DNA of 64,000 nt, from the NCBI GenBank assembly GCA_004346645.1, contig SMDA01000007.1, positions 1 to 64,000 on the forward strand, given 5' to 3'. Source of the DNA: Gulbenkiania mobilis (GTDB taxonomy: Bacteria; Pseudomonadota; Gammaproteobacteria; Burkholderiales; Chromobacteriaceae). The notes under the pieces are model-generated. The model worked only from the letters and a program-made list of their open reading frames with translations. It searched no databases and was not told where the DNA came from. Position numbers and translations under genes: made by a program. Position 1 is the first letter of the stretch; each line of letters begins with the position of its first letter. Positions 11,020-20,563 of the stretch are shown one piece after another.

Positions 11020-14000
11020 ATGAACGCACCCCGCTTTATTCCCCTGCGCCTGCACACCGAGTTCTCCATCACCGACGGCATCGTCCGGGTGGACGATGCC
11101 GTCGCTCGTGCACGCACACAGCAGCTGCCCGCCCTCGGTCTTTCGGACCTGATGAACCTCTTCGGACTGGTCAAGTTCTACAAAGCCTGCCGTAGCGCCG
11201 GCCTCAAACCAATCGTCTCCTGCGACGTCTGGCTGGAGAACGAGGAAGACCGCGACAAGCCCTACCGCATGATGCTGACGGTGAAAAACCGTGCCGGCTA
11301 TCTGCGACTGTGCGAGCTGCTGGCCGATGCATACACGCACAACCAGTATCGTGGCCGTGCCGAACTGAAGCGCGCCTGGCTGGAGGACGGCGACAACAGC
11401 AACCTGATCTGCCTGTCTGGCGCCCATCTCGGTGACGTGGGGGTAGCCCTGTGCAACGGCAATCCCGACGAAGCCCGCCGGCGTGCCGAATACTGGGCCC
11501 GCCTTTTTCCAGATGCCTTCTACCTGGAGGTGCAGCGCCTCGACAGCCCGCAGATCGAGCAGTGCGTACAAGCTACGCTGTGGCTGGCCAGCCAGACCGA
11601 CCTGCCGGTGGTGGCCACCCACCCGGTACAGTTTCTCGATCCGGACGACTTCAAGGCACACGAAGCACGAGTGTGCATCGCCGAGGGCTACACCCTGGCG
11701 GACAAACGCCGCCCCAAGACCTTCCACCCCTGCCAGTACTTCCCTTCGCCGGACGAAATGGCCGAGCGCTTTGCCGACCTGCCGGAGGCGCTGGCCAACA
11801 GCGTGGAGATCGCCAAGCGCTGCAACCTGACCATCGAACTGGGCAAGAACTACCTGCCGCAGTTCCCCACGCCTGACGGCATGACGCTCGATGACTACCT
11901 CGTCCATCTGTCACGCCAGGGGCTGGAGGCCCGGCTGGAGAAGCTCTACCCCGATCCGGCGGAGCGCGCGAACCAGCGCGAGCGCTATGACGCACGGCTG
12001 AAGGTGGAATGCGACACCATCATCCAGATGGGCTTTCCTGGCTACTTCCTGATCGTGGCCGACTTCATCAACTGGGCGAAGGCCAATGGCTGCCCGGTAG
12101 GGCCGGGCCGAGGCTCGGGTGCCGGCTCGCTGGTAGCCTACAGCCTGGGCATCACGGACATCGATCCCTTGGCGTATGCCCTGCTCTTCGAGCGCTTTCT
12201 CAATCCCGAGCGGGTGTCGATGCCCGACTTCGACGTGGACTTCTGCCAGGACAACCGCTACCGGGTGATCGAATATGTGCGCCAGAAGTACGGTGCCGAG
12301 GCGGTATCGCAGATCGCCACCTTCGGCACAATGGCCGCCAAGGCGGTGGTGCGCGATGTGGGCCGTGTGCTAGACCTGCCGTACAACTTCTGCGATGGCG
12401 TATCCAAGCTCATCCCCGCTGCGCCGGGCAAGCAGTACAGCCTGGACGATGCGGTGGAAATGGAACCCGTCCTCAAGGAGCGTCTGGAAAACGAGGAGGA
12501 ACTGCGCGAACTCTGGGCGCTGGCCAAAAAACTGGAGGGCCTGACGCGCAACATCGGCATGCACGCCGGTGGCGTGCTGATCGCTCCGGGGCGGATCACC
12601 GACTTCTGTCCGGTGTATCAGGCCGGTGGCGAGGAGGCGGTTCCGGTCTCCATGCTGGACAAGGACGACGTAGAGCAGATCGGACTGGTGAAGTTCGACT
12701 TCCTGGGGCTGCGCAACCTGACGATCATCGATCTGGCGGTCAATTACATCCGTGATCTGGACCCGTCCTTTGACACCGACCTGAACCTTCTGGAGTTCAC
12801 CGACCCGGCTGCCTACAAGGTACTGCAGGACGCCAACACCACAGCGGTGTTCCAGCTGGAATCGGATGGCATGAAGCGGCTGCTGGAGAAGCTGCGCCCC
12901 GACCGCTTCGAAGACATCATCGCCGTGCTGGCCCTGTACCGTCCGGGCCCGCTCGGCTCGGGGATGGTGGACGACTTCATCCTGCGCAAGGCTGGCAAGC
13001 AGGAGGTGGACTACTTTCACCCCGACCTGACCGCCTGCCTGGAGCCGACCTATGGCGTGATCGTGTATCAGGAACAAGTGATGCAGATCTCGCAGATCAT
13101 CGGTGGGTACACCCTGGGCGGGGCCGACATGCTGCGCCGCGCGATGGGCAAGAAAAAGCCGGAGGAAATGGCCGCCCACCGCGAAAAGATCGCTGAAGGT
13201 GCGCGCAAGAAGGGCTACGATCCCAAGCTGGCCGAGCAGCTTTTCGACCTGATGGCCAAGTTCGCAGAGTACGGCTTCAACAAGTCGCATACCGCAGCCT
13301 ATGCGGTAGTGAGCTACCAGACTGCCTGGCTCAAGGCGCATCATACTGCCGCTTTCATGGCCGCCACCATGTCGTCAGAACTGGACAATACCGACCAGCT
13401 CAAGGTGTTCTACGACGACTCGCGGGCCAATGGTCTGGAATTCCTCCCCCCGGACGTCAACGAAAGTTTCTACCGCTTCGTGCCGGTAGACCGCAAGCGT
13501 ATCCGCTATGCACTGGGCGCAATCAAGGGCACTGGCGAGTCGGCGGTAAACCACATCGTTGCGGTGCGCAACGAAAGCGGTCCGTTCAAGGATCTGTTCG
13601 ACTTCTGCCGCCGCACAGACAAGAAGATCGTCAACAAGCGGGTGATCGAGTCGCTAATCCGCGGGGGCGCCTTCGACACCCTCGACGATAACCGGGCGCG
13701 CCTGTTCGCCAACGTATCGTTGGCACTGGAAGCGGCCGAACAGGAAGCGGCAAACGCCAATCAGGGCGGGCTGTTCGACATGTTCGCGGCCGAGGACGTG
13801 CCTGCGGTGGCCATGATCGACGCCAAGCCGTGGAGTGACGCGGTCCGGTTGGCCGAAGAGAAGCTCGCCATCGGCTATTACCTGTCTGGCCACCCCTTCA
13901 GCGCCTATGAACGTGAGGTGCGCGCATTCATCAAAACGCCCCTGGCGCGCTTGCAGCCCAAAAAGGAGCTACAACTGCTGGCCGGTTTCGTGACCGGCAT

Positions 14001-14463
14001 CCGCGTCAAGGTGGGTAACCGCGGCAAGATGGCCTTCGTGCAGCTGGACGATGGTTCGGCCAAGCTGGAGGTCAGTATCTTCGCCGAGGCTTTCGAAGCC
14101 AATCGCACCCGGCTTAAGGAAGACACGGTGCTGGTGGTGGAGGGCAAGGTCAGCAACGATGACTTCTCCGGCGGCCTGCGCATCGTGGTGGACAAGCTCT
14201 ACGATCTGGGCGAAGCCCGCAGCCGCTTCGCCCGCAGCCTGTTGCTAACGATGAACGGCAACGCCGATGTGGGACGCCTGAAAAACGTACTGTCGCCGTT
14301 CCGGGCGCAAGAGTCCGGCTGCCCGGTACGGGTAAGCTACAGCAATGGCACCGCGCGCGGCGACCTGTTGCTTTCGCCCGAATGGGGCGTGCGCCTGGAC
14401 GACGGCCTGCTGCTGGCCCTGCGCGACTGGCTAGGCCAGCAGGCCGTGCGGGTGATCTGGTAA
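11020..14463 (+). CDS. dnaE: DNA polymerase III alpha subunit
   Basis: Replicative polymerase, 1147 aa (E. coli 1160). Starts with a PHP domain (HTEFSITDG near 12-20), then the PolIII palm with GPGRGSGAGSLVAY near 362-375 and the catalytic carboxylates in PDFDVDFC near 400-407; thumb/fingers with GGADMLRRAMGKKK near 700-713 and FNKSHTAAYAVVSYQTAW near 751-768; a tandem HhH region and the OB-fold GFVTGIRVKVGNRGKMA near 988-1004. The start at 11020 fits the family N-terminus, although no strong Shine-Dalgarno is visible. A LysE-type gene follows 13 bp downstream. Confidence 0.97.
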   Translation: MNAPRFIPLRLHTEFSITDGIVRVDDAVARARTQQLPALGLSDLMNLFGLVKFYKACRSAGLKPIVSCDVWLENEEDRDKPYRMMLTVKNRAGYLRLCELLADAYTHNQYRGRAELKRAWLEDGDNSNLICLSGAHLGDVGVALCNGNPDEARRRAEYWARLFPDAFYLEVQRLDSPQIEQCVQATLWLASQTDLPVVATHPVQFLDPDDFKAHEARVCIAEGYTLADKRRPKTFHPCQYFPSPDEMAERFADLPEALANSVEIAKRCNLTIELGKNYLPQFPTPDGMTLDDYLVHLSRQGLEARLEKLYPDPAERANQRERYDARLKVECDTIIQMGFPGYFLIVADFINWAKANGCPVGPGRGSGAGSLVAYSLGITDIDPLAYALLFERFLNPERVSMPDFDVDFCQDNRYRVIEYVRQKYGAEAVSQIATFGTMAAKAVVRDVGRVLDLPYNFCDGVSKLIPAAPGKQYSLDDAVEMEPVLKERLENEEELRELWALAKKLEGLTRNIGMHAGGVLIAPGRITDFCPVYQAGGEEAVPVSMLDKDDVEQIGLVKFDFLGLRNLTIIDLAVNYIRDLDPSFDTDLNLLEFTDPAAYKVLQDANTTAVFQLESDGMKRLLEKLRPDRFEDIIAVLALYRPGPLGSGMVDDFILRKAGKQEVDYFHPDLTACLEPTYGVIVYQEQVMQISQIIGGYTLGGADMLRRAMGKKKPEEMAAHREKIAEGARKKGYDPKLAEQLFDLMAKFAEYGFNKSHTAAYAVVSYQTAWLKAHHTAAFMAATMSSELDNTDQLKVFYDDSRANGLEFLPPDVNESFYRFVPVDRKRIRYALGAIKGTGESAVNHIVAVRNESGPFKDLFDFCRRTDKKIVNKRVIESLIRGGAFDTLDDNRARLFANVSLALEAAEQEAANANQGGLFDMFAAEDVPAVAMIDAKPWSDAVRLAEEKLAIGYYLSGHPFSAYEREVRAFIKTPLARLQPKKELQLLAGFVTGIRVKVGNRGKMAFVQLDDGSAKLEVSIFAEAFEANRTRLKEDTVLVVEGKVSNDDFSGGLRIVVDKLYDLGEARSRFARSLLLTMNGNADVGRLKNVLSPFRAQESGCPVRVSYSNGTARGDLLLSPEWGVRLDDGLLLALRDWLGQQAVRVIW

Positions 14464-14476
14464 GGGGAGGTCGACC

Positions 14477-15100
14477 ATGCTTGAAGCCGTGATCCTCTTT
14501 GCGGTGGCAGCCGCTGTCCTGACAGTAACGCCCGGACTCGATACCGTACTCGTGCTGCGCACCTCGCTTGCCGAGGGTGCCCGGCCGGCCTTTCTGGCCG
14601 GCCTGGGCATTGCTACCGGCGTGCTGGCCTGGGGACTGCTGGTAGCGTTGGGTCTGGGTGCCCTGCTCACCACCTCCGAGGCCGCCTACCATGCCCTGCG
14701 CGTGGTGGGCGCCGCCTACCTCATCTGGATTGGGTTGCGGCTGCTGCGGACGCCACGCCGTGCACTCGGCGCCGCGTCCGGCACGAGTGGGCAGCGCCAG
14801 GACGCTGCACAGACGTGGTTCATGCGCGGGCTACTCACCAATCTGCTCAACCCCAAGGTGGGCCTGTTCTACCTCACCTTTCTGCCACAGTTCATCCCGG
14901 CGGGCGCTTCCGTCGCCCTGACCAGCGGCCTGCTGGCCTTGGTGCATGCGGCCGAAAGCGTGCTGTGGTTTGCGCTGCTGTCGGCGCTGGCCGGTCCGCT
15001 GGGCGGATGGCTGCACCAGCCCGGCCGGATCGCAGCCATCGATCGGCTCACTGGTGGCCTGTTCGTGGCCTTTGGGCTGCGGTTGGCCTGGCAAGACTAA
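14477..15100 (+). CDS. LysE/RhtB family amino-acid exporter
   Basis: Inner-membrane exporter of 207 aa with about six hydrophobic segments, the normal size of the family. N-terminal TVTPGLDTVLVLRTSLAEGARPA corresponds to the conserved TPGPNxxxV...GRRAG region, and NLLNPKVGLFYLTFLPQFI near 123-141 is the second family signature. Substrate unknown (homoserine, threonine, lysine or other amino acids). GGGGAGG 7 nt upstream of ATG. It follows dnaE by 13 bp and is closed by a strong terminator. Confidence 0.88.
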   Translation: MLEAVILFAVAAAVLTVTPGLDTVLVLRTSLAEGARPAFLAGLGIATGVLAWGLLVALGLGALLTTSEAAYHALRVVGAAYLIWIGLRLLRTPRRALGAASGTSGQRQDAAQTWFMRGLLTNLLNPKVGLFYLTFLPQFIPAGASVALTSGLLALVHAAESVLWFALLSALAGPLGGWLHQPGRIAAIDRLTGGLFVAFGLRLAWQD

Positions 15101-15118
15101 GCCTTCCCCACCGCTGGC

Positions 15119-15160
15119 GCTTGGCCGAAGCCTTTATAGGCTTCGGCCAAGCTTTTTTGT
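15119..15160 (+). terminator. Terminator made of an inverted pair of TTGGCCGAA motifs
   Basis: Perfect 14-bp stem (15119-15132 with 15139-15152), 6-nt loop, then six T. Each arm contains one copy of the 9-mer repeat of this window (15121 and 15142). The T-tract runs directly into the -35 box of the next gene. Confidence 0.93.
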
Positions 15161-15222
15161 TTGACGAGCATGAGGCCGCGGCCTATCATCCAAACAAAAG
15201 CAAACAAAACAAACTTAAGTTT
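15161..15222 (+). promoter_or_regulatory. psuK promoter with two palindromic operator candidates
   Basis: TTGACG (15161-15166), 17-nt spacer, TATCAT (15184-15189). A perfect 12-bp palindrome AGGCCGCGGCCT (15173-15184) fills most of the spacer, and a second, AAACTTAAGTTT (15211-15222), ends 2 nt before the start codon. The leader between is A/C-rich and lacks a clear Shine-Dalgarno. Because the encoded kinase has its own helix-turn-helix, self-control at one of these sites is plausible (inference). Confidence 0.7.
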
Positions 15223-15224
15223 AG

Positions 15225-16331
15225 ATGACCGAACGCGAACAACAGATCCTATCCCTGCTGCGTCAGGATCCGCTCATCCCCCAACAGGCGCTGGCCGATC
15301 GCTTGGGCATCAGTCGCCCCGCTGTGGCCACCCATATCGTCAATCTGATGAACAAGGGCCTGATCCGGGGCAAGGGCTACATCCTGGCCGAGGCTCCCCG
15401 CACTGTGGTAATCGGTGGCGCCAACATGGACATCACCGGTATCGCCGGAGCCCCGCTACGGCAGGGTGACTCCAACCCCGGCCGTGTGCTTGCCTCACCC
15501 GGCGGTGTCGCGCGCAACATCGCTGAGAACCTGGCCCGCCTGGGCCTGGACGTGCGTCTGGTAAGCGTGGTGGGCGACGACCTGCACGGCCGTTCGCTGC
15601 TGGAGGCCACCCAGCGAGCGGGCGTGGACGTGCAGAACGTACTGGTGCTGCCGGACGCGGCCACGCCAACCTATCTCTCCATCCAAGGCCCGGACGGTGA
15701 CATGGCGCTCGCCATCAACGACATGGACGCCCTCGCCAGGCTGACCCCGGCACGCCTCGTTGGATGCCGCGAGCTGGTACGCCACGCCGGGCGCCTGATC
15801 GCCGATGCCAACCTCTCTGAAGACGCCTTGGCCTGGCTGTTCGCCGAAGCGCAGGCGCCGGTGATGGTGGACCCGGTCTCGGCCTTCAAGGCCGAGCGAC
15901 TGCGCCCCTGGCTCGCCAGGATCAGCCTGCTCAAGCCCAACCGCCTAGAGGCAGCCTCGCTCTCCGGCCTGCCGCTCACAGCCCCGCACGATGCCCCCCG
16001 CGTTGCCGACTGGTTCCATGAACAGGGCGTGCGGCAGGTAGTGCTCAGCCTCGGCAGCGAGGGGCTCTTCTACAGCGACGGCCACAGCAGCGGCTGGGCG
16101 CCGGCCGTACTGCCTGCTGGCGGGATCGTGAACACTACCGGCGCAGGCGATGCCCTGATGGCCGGGCTGGCCTGCGGCCTGCAGGACGGCCTGCCGCTGG
16201 AAGAGAGCGCGCGCATGGCACAGGCCTGTGCCGCCCTGACCCTGGCGACCCCCATGACCAACAGCCCCATCCTGTCGCGCGCCGCCGTTGAGGCGTGCCT
16301 CGCTCAAGAACCTGCAAGGAGCTTCAATTGA
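15225..16331 (+). CDS. psuK: PfkB-family pseudouridine kinase with N-terminal winged helix-turn-helix
   Basis: 368 aa. Residues 1-55 form a MarR/AsnC-like HTH ([20 protein letters not shown], then [12 protein letters not shown]). The rest is a ribokinase-fold sugar kinase with [15 protein letters not shown] near 93-107 and the catalytic [12 protein letters not shown] near 301-312. Pairing with psuG, which it overlaps, supports pseudouridine kinase: pseudouridine is phosphorylated to its 5'-phosphate and then split to uracil and ribose 5-phosphate by PsuG. E. coli PsuK lacks such a domain, but HTH-PfkB fusions (YeiI-like) are known. The HTH may make the enzyme its own regulator. A dedicated pseudouridine transporter is not visible. 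Confidence 0.85.
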   Translation: MTEREQQILSLLRQDPLIPQQALADRLGISRPAVATHIVNLMNKGLIRGKGYILAEAPRTVVIGGANMDITGIAGAPLRQGDSNPGRVLASPGGVARNIAENLARLGLDVRLVSVVGDDLHGRSLLEATQRAGVDVQNVLVLPDAATPTYLSIQGPDGDMALAINDMDALARLTPARLVGCRELVRHAGRLIADANLSEDALAWLFAEAQAPVMVDPVSAFKAERLRPWLARISLLKPNRLEAASLSGLPLTAPHDAPRVADWFHEQGVRQVVLSLGSEGLFYSDGHSSGWAPAVLPAGGIVNTTGAGDALMAGLACGLQDGLPLEESARMAQACAALTLATPMTNSPILSRAAVEACLAQEPARSFN

Positions 16332-17254
16332 ACCTGCATCCACTGCTCGATATCCATCCGGACGTAGCCCAAGCCCTGGCGGCCAACCTTCCCGTGGTGG
16401 CGCTGGAATCCACCATCATCTCCCACGGCATGCCGTATCCGCAGAATGTGGAGACCGCCCTGAAAGTGGAGGCCGAGGTGCGCGCGTCCGGCGCCGTGCC
16501 TGCCACCATCGCCATCATCGATGGGCGCCTGAAGGCAGGCCTGTCGCATGAAGAGATCGAACGCCTGGGGCGGGCCGGCCATGCCGTGGCCAAAGTTAGC
16601 CGCCGCGACCTGCCGGTGGTGGTAGCCCGCGGTCAGACCGGCGCCACCACGGTGGCCTCGACGATGATCGTGGCAGCACTTGCCGGCATTCGGGTCTTTG
16701 CCACCGGTGGCATCGGTGGCGTGCACCGTGGAGCCCAGACCAGCTTCGACATTTCGGCCGACCTTCAGGAGCTGGCGCAGACGCCGGTGGCGGTGGTATG
16801 CGCTGGCGCCAAGTCCATCCTGGACTTGGGGCTGACGCTCGAATACCTGGAAACGCATGGCGTGCCGGTACTGGGCTACCGGACCGACCACCTGCCGGCG
16901 TTCTTCACCCGCGACAGTGAGTTCGGCGTGGATGCCCGTATGGAGGAAGCCGAGGAGATCGCACGGGTAATGAAAACGAAGTGGGACCTGCAGCTGCGCG
17001 GTGGCTTGGTAGTGGCCAACCCCATTCCTGAGGCGCATGCCATGCCGCGGGCAGCGATCGACGCTGCCATCTCCCAAGCCCTGCGCGAGGCGGAGGAACA
17101 GGGCATCGGTGGCAAGGCCGCCACGCCGTTCCTGCTGGCCCGCGTCTGCGAACTGACCGGCGGCAACAGCCTTTCGGCCAACATCCAGCTGGTACTCAAC
17201 AACGCCCGTCTTGCCGCCCAGGTAGCTAGCGCCTACTGCACGCTGGGCGCCTGA
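16328..17254 (+). CDS. psuG: Pseudouridine-5'-phosphate glycosidase
   Basis: Cleaves pseudouridine 5'-phosphate to uracil and ribose 5-phosphate. 308 aa. Family blocks: [16 protein letters not shown] near 24-39, [13 protein letters not shown] near 60-72, [12 protein letters not shown] near 126-137, AGAKSILDL near 158-166 and [13 protein letters not shown] near 285-297. I place the start at TTG 16328: AAGGAG (16316-16321) is 6 nt upstream and the codon overlaps the psuK stop, a typical coupled arrangement; an upstream ATG at 16295 lies inside psuK without a ribosome site. Confidence 0.93.
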   Translation: MNLHPLLDIHPDVAQALAANLPVVALESTIISHGMPYPQNVETALKVEAEVRASGAVPATIAIIDGRLKAGLSHEEIERLGRAGHAVAKVSRRDLPVVVARGQTGATTVASTMIVAALAGIRVFATGGIGGVHRGAQTSFDISADLQELAQTPVAVVCAGAKSILDLGLTLEYLETHGVPVLGYRTDHLPAFFTRDSEFGVDARMEEAEEIARVMKTKWDLQLRGGLVVANPIPEAHAMPRAAIDAAISQALREAEEQGIGGKAATPFLLARVCELTGGNSLSANIQLVLNNARLAAQVASAYCTLGA

Positions 17255-17335
17255 GCACCAGCGTGCCGGCCTCGGTTGACGCGGCCGCCTGCCTCGGCTT
17301 CAATGTCCGGCCCTTCGGAGATTGAAGCCGTTTTC

Positions 17336-17989
17336 ATGATCGATACCCTGCACGCACACTGGCGCCCCCGGCTTCTGGACATCCTCGCCACCGAGGCAGG
17401 GGAAGCGGATGGCGCCCACGACACAGCCCACTTCGACCGGGTGTGGCAGGTGGCGCGCGCCCTGCTCTTGGCCCACACCGAGGCCGACCCGATGGTGGTG
17501 ATGGCGGCCTGCTACCTGCACGACCTCGTCAACCTGCCGAAGAACCATCCCGAACGCCATCTGGCATCACAGCGCTCCGCCGAGCGGGGACGGGCGCACC
17601 TGCAGGCCGTCGGGTTTCCCGAGGAAAAACTGGATGCGGTGGCCCACGCCATCGAAGCGCACAGCTACTCGGCCGGCATTACCCCCCACAGCATTGAAGC
17701 GCGTATCGTGCAGGATGCAGACCGCATGGATGCGCTGGGGGCAGTGGGCTTGGCGCGGCTCTTCTACACTGCCGGGCGCATGGGCGCCACACTGGCCCAC
17801 CCCACCGACCCGCTGGGCGGCACTCGCCCGCTGGACGACCTGCGCTACGCGCTGGACCACATTGCGGTCAAGCTGGAGAAGCTGCCGGAGACCATGCAGA
17901 CCGAAGCCGGCCAAAGGTTGGCCGAAGCCCGGCTGGAGCGAGTACGCCGCTTCCGCGACGACTTCATGGAAGAGTGGCAGGGACAGTAA
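17336..17989 (+). CDS. HD-domain phosphohydrolase, YedJ-like
   Basis: 217 aa predicted metal-dependent phosphohydrolase. HD-superfamily ligands are visible: His in DTAHFDRV near 30-37, HDLVNLPKNHPER near 62-74, His in AHAIEAHSYS near 103-112 and Asp in IVQDADRMDALGA near 125-137. The layout matches the stand-alone YedJ group, whose substrates are unsettled. ATG 17336 is chosen because it begins with the family-typical N-terminus; the ribosome site is weak (GGAG about 16 nt away), so ATG 17303 is possible. Its 3' end overlaps the convergent binding-protein gene by 26 bp. Confidence 0.75.
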   Translation: MIDTLHAHWRPRLLDILATEAGEADGAHDTAHFDRVWQVARALLLAHTEADPMVVMAACYLHDLVNLPKNHPERHLASQRSAERGRAHLQAVGFPEEKLDAVAHAIEAHSYSAGITPHSIEARIVQDADRMDALGAVGLARLFYTAGRMGATLAHPTDPLGGTRPLDDLRYALDHIAVKLEKLPETMQTEAGQRLAEARLERVRRFRDDFMEEWQGQ

Positions 17990-18764
17990 CCGATGCGGAA
18001 GCGCGGGCAGACGGCGCGGTCAGCCCGGCCTGTTCCAGAAGCCGCGCCAGCCGGCCGTTCTTGCGCAGCCGTGCCAGCGCCGCATCAAGACGCGCCTTGA
18101 CCGCGGCGGCCTGTGGCATGGCCTTGGGCACACCGAGGAAGTTCGGGTTCACCGCCAAGGGGGGCGAGACAATGCGCAATGCCGACATCGCCACACCGGC
18201 CTCCCGGGCGCTGTAGGCCACCGCCGGTGCGCCCCCGGCGAACAGCGCGCCCTCCAGCCGTCCTGCCACCAGCATCTGCAGTCGCAAAGGCGGGGACCCA
18301 TCCTCGTTGATCACCATCTTGGGCAGGGCAGCATTCAGCTCCGGCGAGTAGCGCGCCCCGCGCGTCGTACCGATGCGTCGCCCGGAAAGGTCAGCCAACG
18401 AGCGCACCGGGAACGGCCTGCTTTCCGCCTGCACCAGCACTACCGCATCTTCCAGCAGGAGATCAGTGTACAGAAAGGCACGGTCCCGCTCGGTAGTGCG
18501 GGAGAAAGACGTGATGATGCCGCTGCCGCTGGCGGACTCTCGGATAGCCCGCAACCACGGCAGGGCGACCACCTTGGGCACATAGCCGGCCTCCAGCGCC
18601 ACCATGCGCGCAGCCTCCACCGCGTATCCCTTGGCCACGCCGGCTTCGGCATAGTGCTTGGGCGGCGTGTGCTCGCTGCAGTAAATGACCAATGTCTCGT
18701 CGGCCATGGCCGGCGTGATCCAGGCAAGCCCCCACCAGATTGCCCATGCTGCACGGTTGCGCAT
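17964..18764 (-). CDS. Periplasmic solute-binding protein, PBP2 type, unknown ligand
   Basis: 266 aa, Sec signal peptide about residues 1-21 (cleavage after AMA), then a small amino-acid-type periplasmic binding domain: YAVEAARMVALEAGYVPKVVALPWLRAI with the WxRA motif typical of the orphan PBPb proteins common in Chromobacterium and Pseudomonas, and ADLSGRRIGTTRGARYS near 130-146. No permease or ATPase is adjacent, so it may be an orphan receptor. ATG 18764 fits the signal peptide and has GGAGGG upstream; a longer open frame to 18989 is not signal-like. Confidence 0.75.
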   Translation of the reverse strand: MRNRAAWAIWWGLAWITPAMADETLVIYCSEHTPPKHYAEAGVAKGYAVEAARMVALEAGYVPKVVALPWLRAIRESASGSGIITSFSRTTERDRAFLYTDLLLEDAVVLVQAESRPFPVRSLADLSGRRIGTTRGARYSPELNAALPKMVINEDGSPPLRLQMLVAGRLEGALFAGGAPAVAYSAREAGVAMSALRIVSPPLAVNPNFLGVPKAMPQAAAVKARLDAALARLRKNGRLARLLEQAGLTAPSARASASVTVPATLP

Positions 18765-19016
18765 TCCCCCGACCCTCCTCTCGAGTCGCCCGTTTTCCCT
18801 TTGGCCCTGAGGGCTCTCTATGCGGGAAGCGGTCTGTGCATTCAGTGACAGAGGAATACCATTCTGAAGCGGACCCGACAACCCTGCCGCGCGGCAGGCG
18901 TTGCGGATGCGCAAAAAAAACGGAGGGCCAGAGCCCTCCGGAAGCCTTGATGCCAGGTGTATCACCCCATTGGCCAAACCTTCGGCCAACCGGGCAATCC
19001 GGTCGCGGTTGCCCGC
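18765..19016. other. Non-coding gap after metQ, before the orphan binding protein
   Basis: 252 bp without a gene. It contains the metQ terminator (18913-18940), one copy of the 9-mer repeat (18981-18989) and presumably the promoter of the minus-strand binding-protein gene, which I could not pinpoint. Confidence 0.5.
18913..18940 (-). terminator. Intrinsic terminator of metNIQ
   Basis: Minus-strand stem CGGAGGGC/GCCCTCCG with a 4-nt loop followed by eight T (A run 18913-18920 on the plus strand). It lies about 75 nt past the metQ stop. Confidence 0.9.
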
Positions 19017-19826
19017 TTATTTCCAGTCGGCCGGCAGCTTGTAGCCGGCATACTTCTGCTTGGCCCATGCCTTGAATTCCGGCGACTTGTAGGCAGCCAC
19101 GACGTCCTTCACCCAGGGTTTCTGCACGTCTGCACTACGTACCACGCCCCAGTTCACATAGGCGTAACTCTTTTCCTGATAGATGGCTTCAGTCAGCTTG
19201 ATGCCCGAGCTGGTGGCGTAGTTGCCGTTGATGACGGAGAAATCCACATCGCCACGCGAGCGCGGCAGCTGGGCCGCTTCCAAGGGCACGATCTTCACGT
19301 TCTTCACGTTCTGGGCGATGTCATGCTCGGAGGCGGTCAGCGGATTGATGCCCGGCTTGAGCTTCACCCAGCCCAGGTCGTTGAGCATCACCAGCGCACG
19401 TGCAAAGTTGGTGGGATCGTTGGGAGCGGCCAGCGTGCTGCCTGCCTTCACGTCCTTGAGCGACTTGAGCTTGCCAGGGTAAATCCCCAGGGGCGCCGTC
19501 GGTACTTGGAACACCGGCGTCAGCGAAAGGTTGTGCTCCTTGGCGAAGTTGTCCAGGTAGGGCTTGTGCTGGAACACGTTCACGTCCAGCGAGCCTTCCT
19601 GCAGGGCGAGGTTGGGGCGCACATAGTCGGTGAACTCTACCAGTTTCACGCTGTAGCCCTTTTTCTCCAGGATGGGCTTGATCGACTGCTTGACCATGTC
19701 GCCGAAGTCGCCGACGGTGGTGCCAATTACAATTTCCTTCTTGGCCGGGTCGGCTGCCCAGGCGCTGGCGGAAAAGGCCAGGCCCAGGGATACGGCAGCG
19801 AGGGTTTTCAGTACGGTTCTGCGCAT
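19017..19826 (-). CDS. metQ: D/L-methionine-binding protein, non-lipoprotein form
   Basis: Substrate receptor of the MetNIQ importer, 269 aa, NlpA/MetQ family: KEIVIGTTVGDFGDMVKQS at the mature N-terminus, EFTDYVRPNLAL and NVFQHKPYLDNF near 70-95, VPTAPLGIYPGKLKSL near 107-122. The signal peptide ends in SAWA and has no lipobox cysteine, so the protein should be soluble in the periplasm, unlike E. coli and Neisseria MetQ, which are lipoproteins. ATG 19826 is chosen over 19832 because AAGGAG is 8 nt from the former but only 2 nt from the latter. Confidence 0.92.
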   Translation of the reverse strand: MRRTVLKTLAAVSLGLAFSASAWAADPAKKEIVIGTTVGDFGDMVKQSIKPILEKKGYSVKLVEFTDYVRPNLALQEGSLDVNVFQHKPYLDNFAKEHNLSLTPVFQVPTAPLGIYPGKLKSLKDVKAGSTLAAPNDPTNFARALVMLNDLGWVKLKPGINPLTASEHDIAQNVKNVKIVPLEAAQLPRSRGDVDFSVINGNYATSSGIKLTEAIYQEKSYAYVNWGVVRSADVQKPWVKDVVAAYKSPEFKAWAKQKYAGYKLPADWK

Positions 19827-19876
19827 TGTCATTCTCCTTATGGACGGATCTGTCCGGTGATCGAGGGGGAAAAGGG

Positions 19877-20563
19877 TCAGCGTTTGTCAAGACGCGAAGC
19901 CAGGCGGTTGCCGATGAACTGGATGATCTGCACGATCACCACCAACAGCAGCACCATGCCCACCATCACGTCGGTCTGGAAGCGGTAATAGCCGTAGCGG
20001 ATGGCTAGATCGCCGATGCCTCCGCCCCCCACCACGCCGGCCACGGCCGAATAGCTCAGGAAGCTGATGGTGAGGATGGTCAGGCTGGAGATCAGGCCGG
20101 CGCGGGCCTCGTTGATCAGCACCTTGGTGATAATCTGCAGCGGACTGGCGCCCATGGCCTCGGCCGCTTCGATCACGCCGCGCGGGATTTCGCGCAGTGT
20201 CTGCTCCACCAGTCGGGCAAAGTAGGGAATGGCCGCGAACGACAGGGGCACGGCTGCTGCCACCGGGCCGATGGTGCTGCCCACCAGAATGCGCGTCAGC
20301 GGGCCCAGCGATACCAGCAGGATGATGAACGGGAAGGAGCGCACCAGATTCACGAACCAGCCCAGCACAGCGTTGAAACCACGATGGGCAAAGAGCTGCC
20401 CCGGCTGGGTGAGGTAAAGCACAATGCCCAGCGGGCCGCCGACGAACAGCGCCGCGCCCAGTCCGATGGATAGCATCAGTGCGGTTTCCTTGACGGCCTG
20501 CCAGATTTCCGGCGCCATCATCGACAGATTGGCTAGCGCACTTGCGAAGGTAATCGGTTCCAT
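19877..20563 (-). CDS. metI: Methionine ABC transporter permease
   Basis: Inner-membrane permease, 228 aa, five predicted transmembrane segments. The cytoplasmic coupling (EAA) loop is visible as GVIEAAEAMGASPLQIITKVLI near 138-159. It starts one base into the metN stop (TAATG), so MetN and MetI are translated in a coupled way, and it is followed 50 bp later by metQ. Confidence 0.95.
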   Translation of the reverse strand: MEPITFASALANLSMMAPEIWQAVKETALMLSIGLGAALFVGGPLGIVLYLTQPGQLFAHRGFNAVLGWFVNLVRSFPFIILLVSLGPLTRILVGSTIGPVAAAVPLSFAAIPYFARLVEQTLREIPRGVIEAAEAMGASPLQIITKVLINEARAGLISSLTILTISFLSYSAVAGVVGGGGIGDLAIRYGYYRFQTDVMVGMVLLLVVIVQIIQFIGNRLASRLDKR

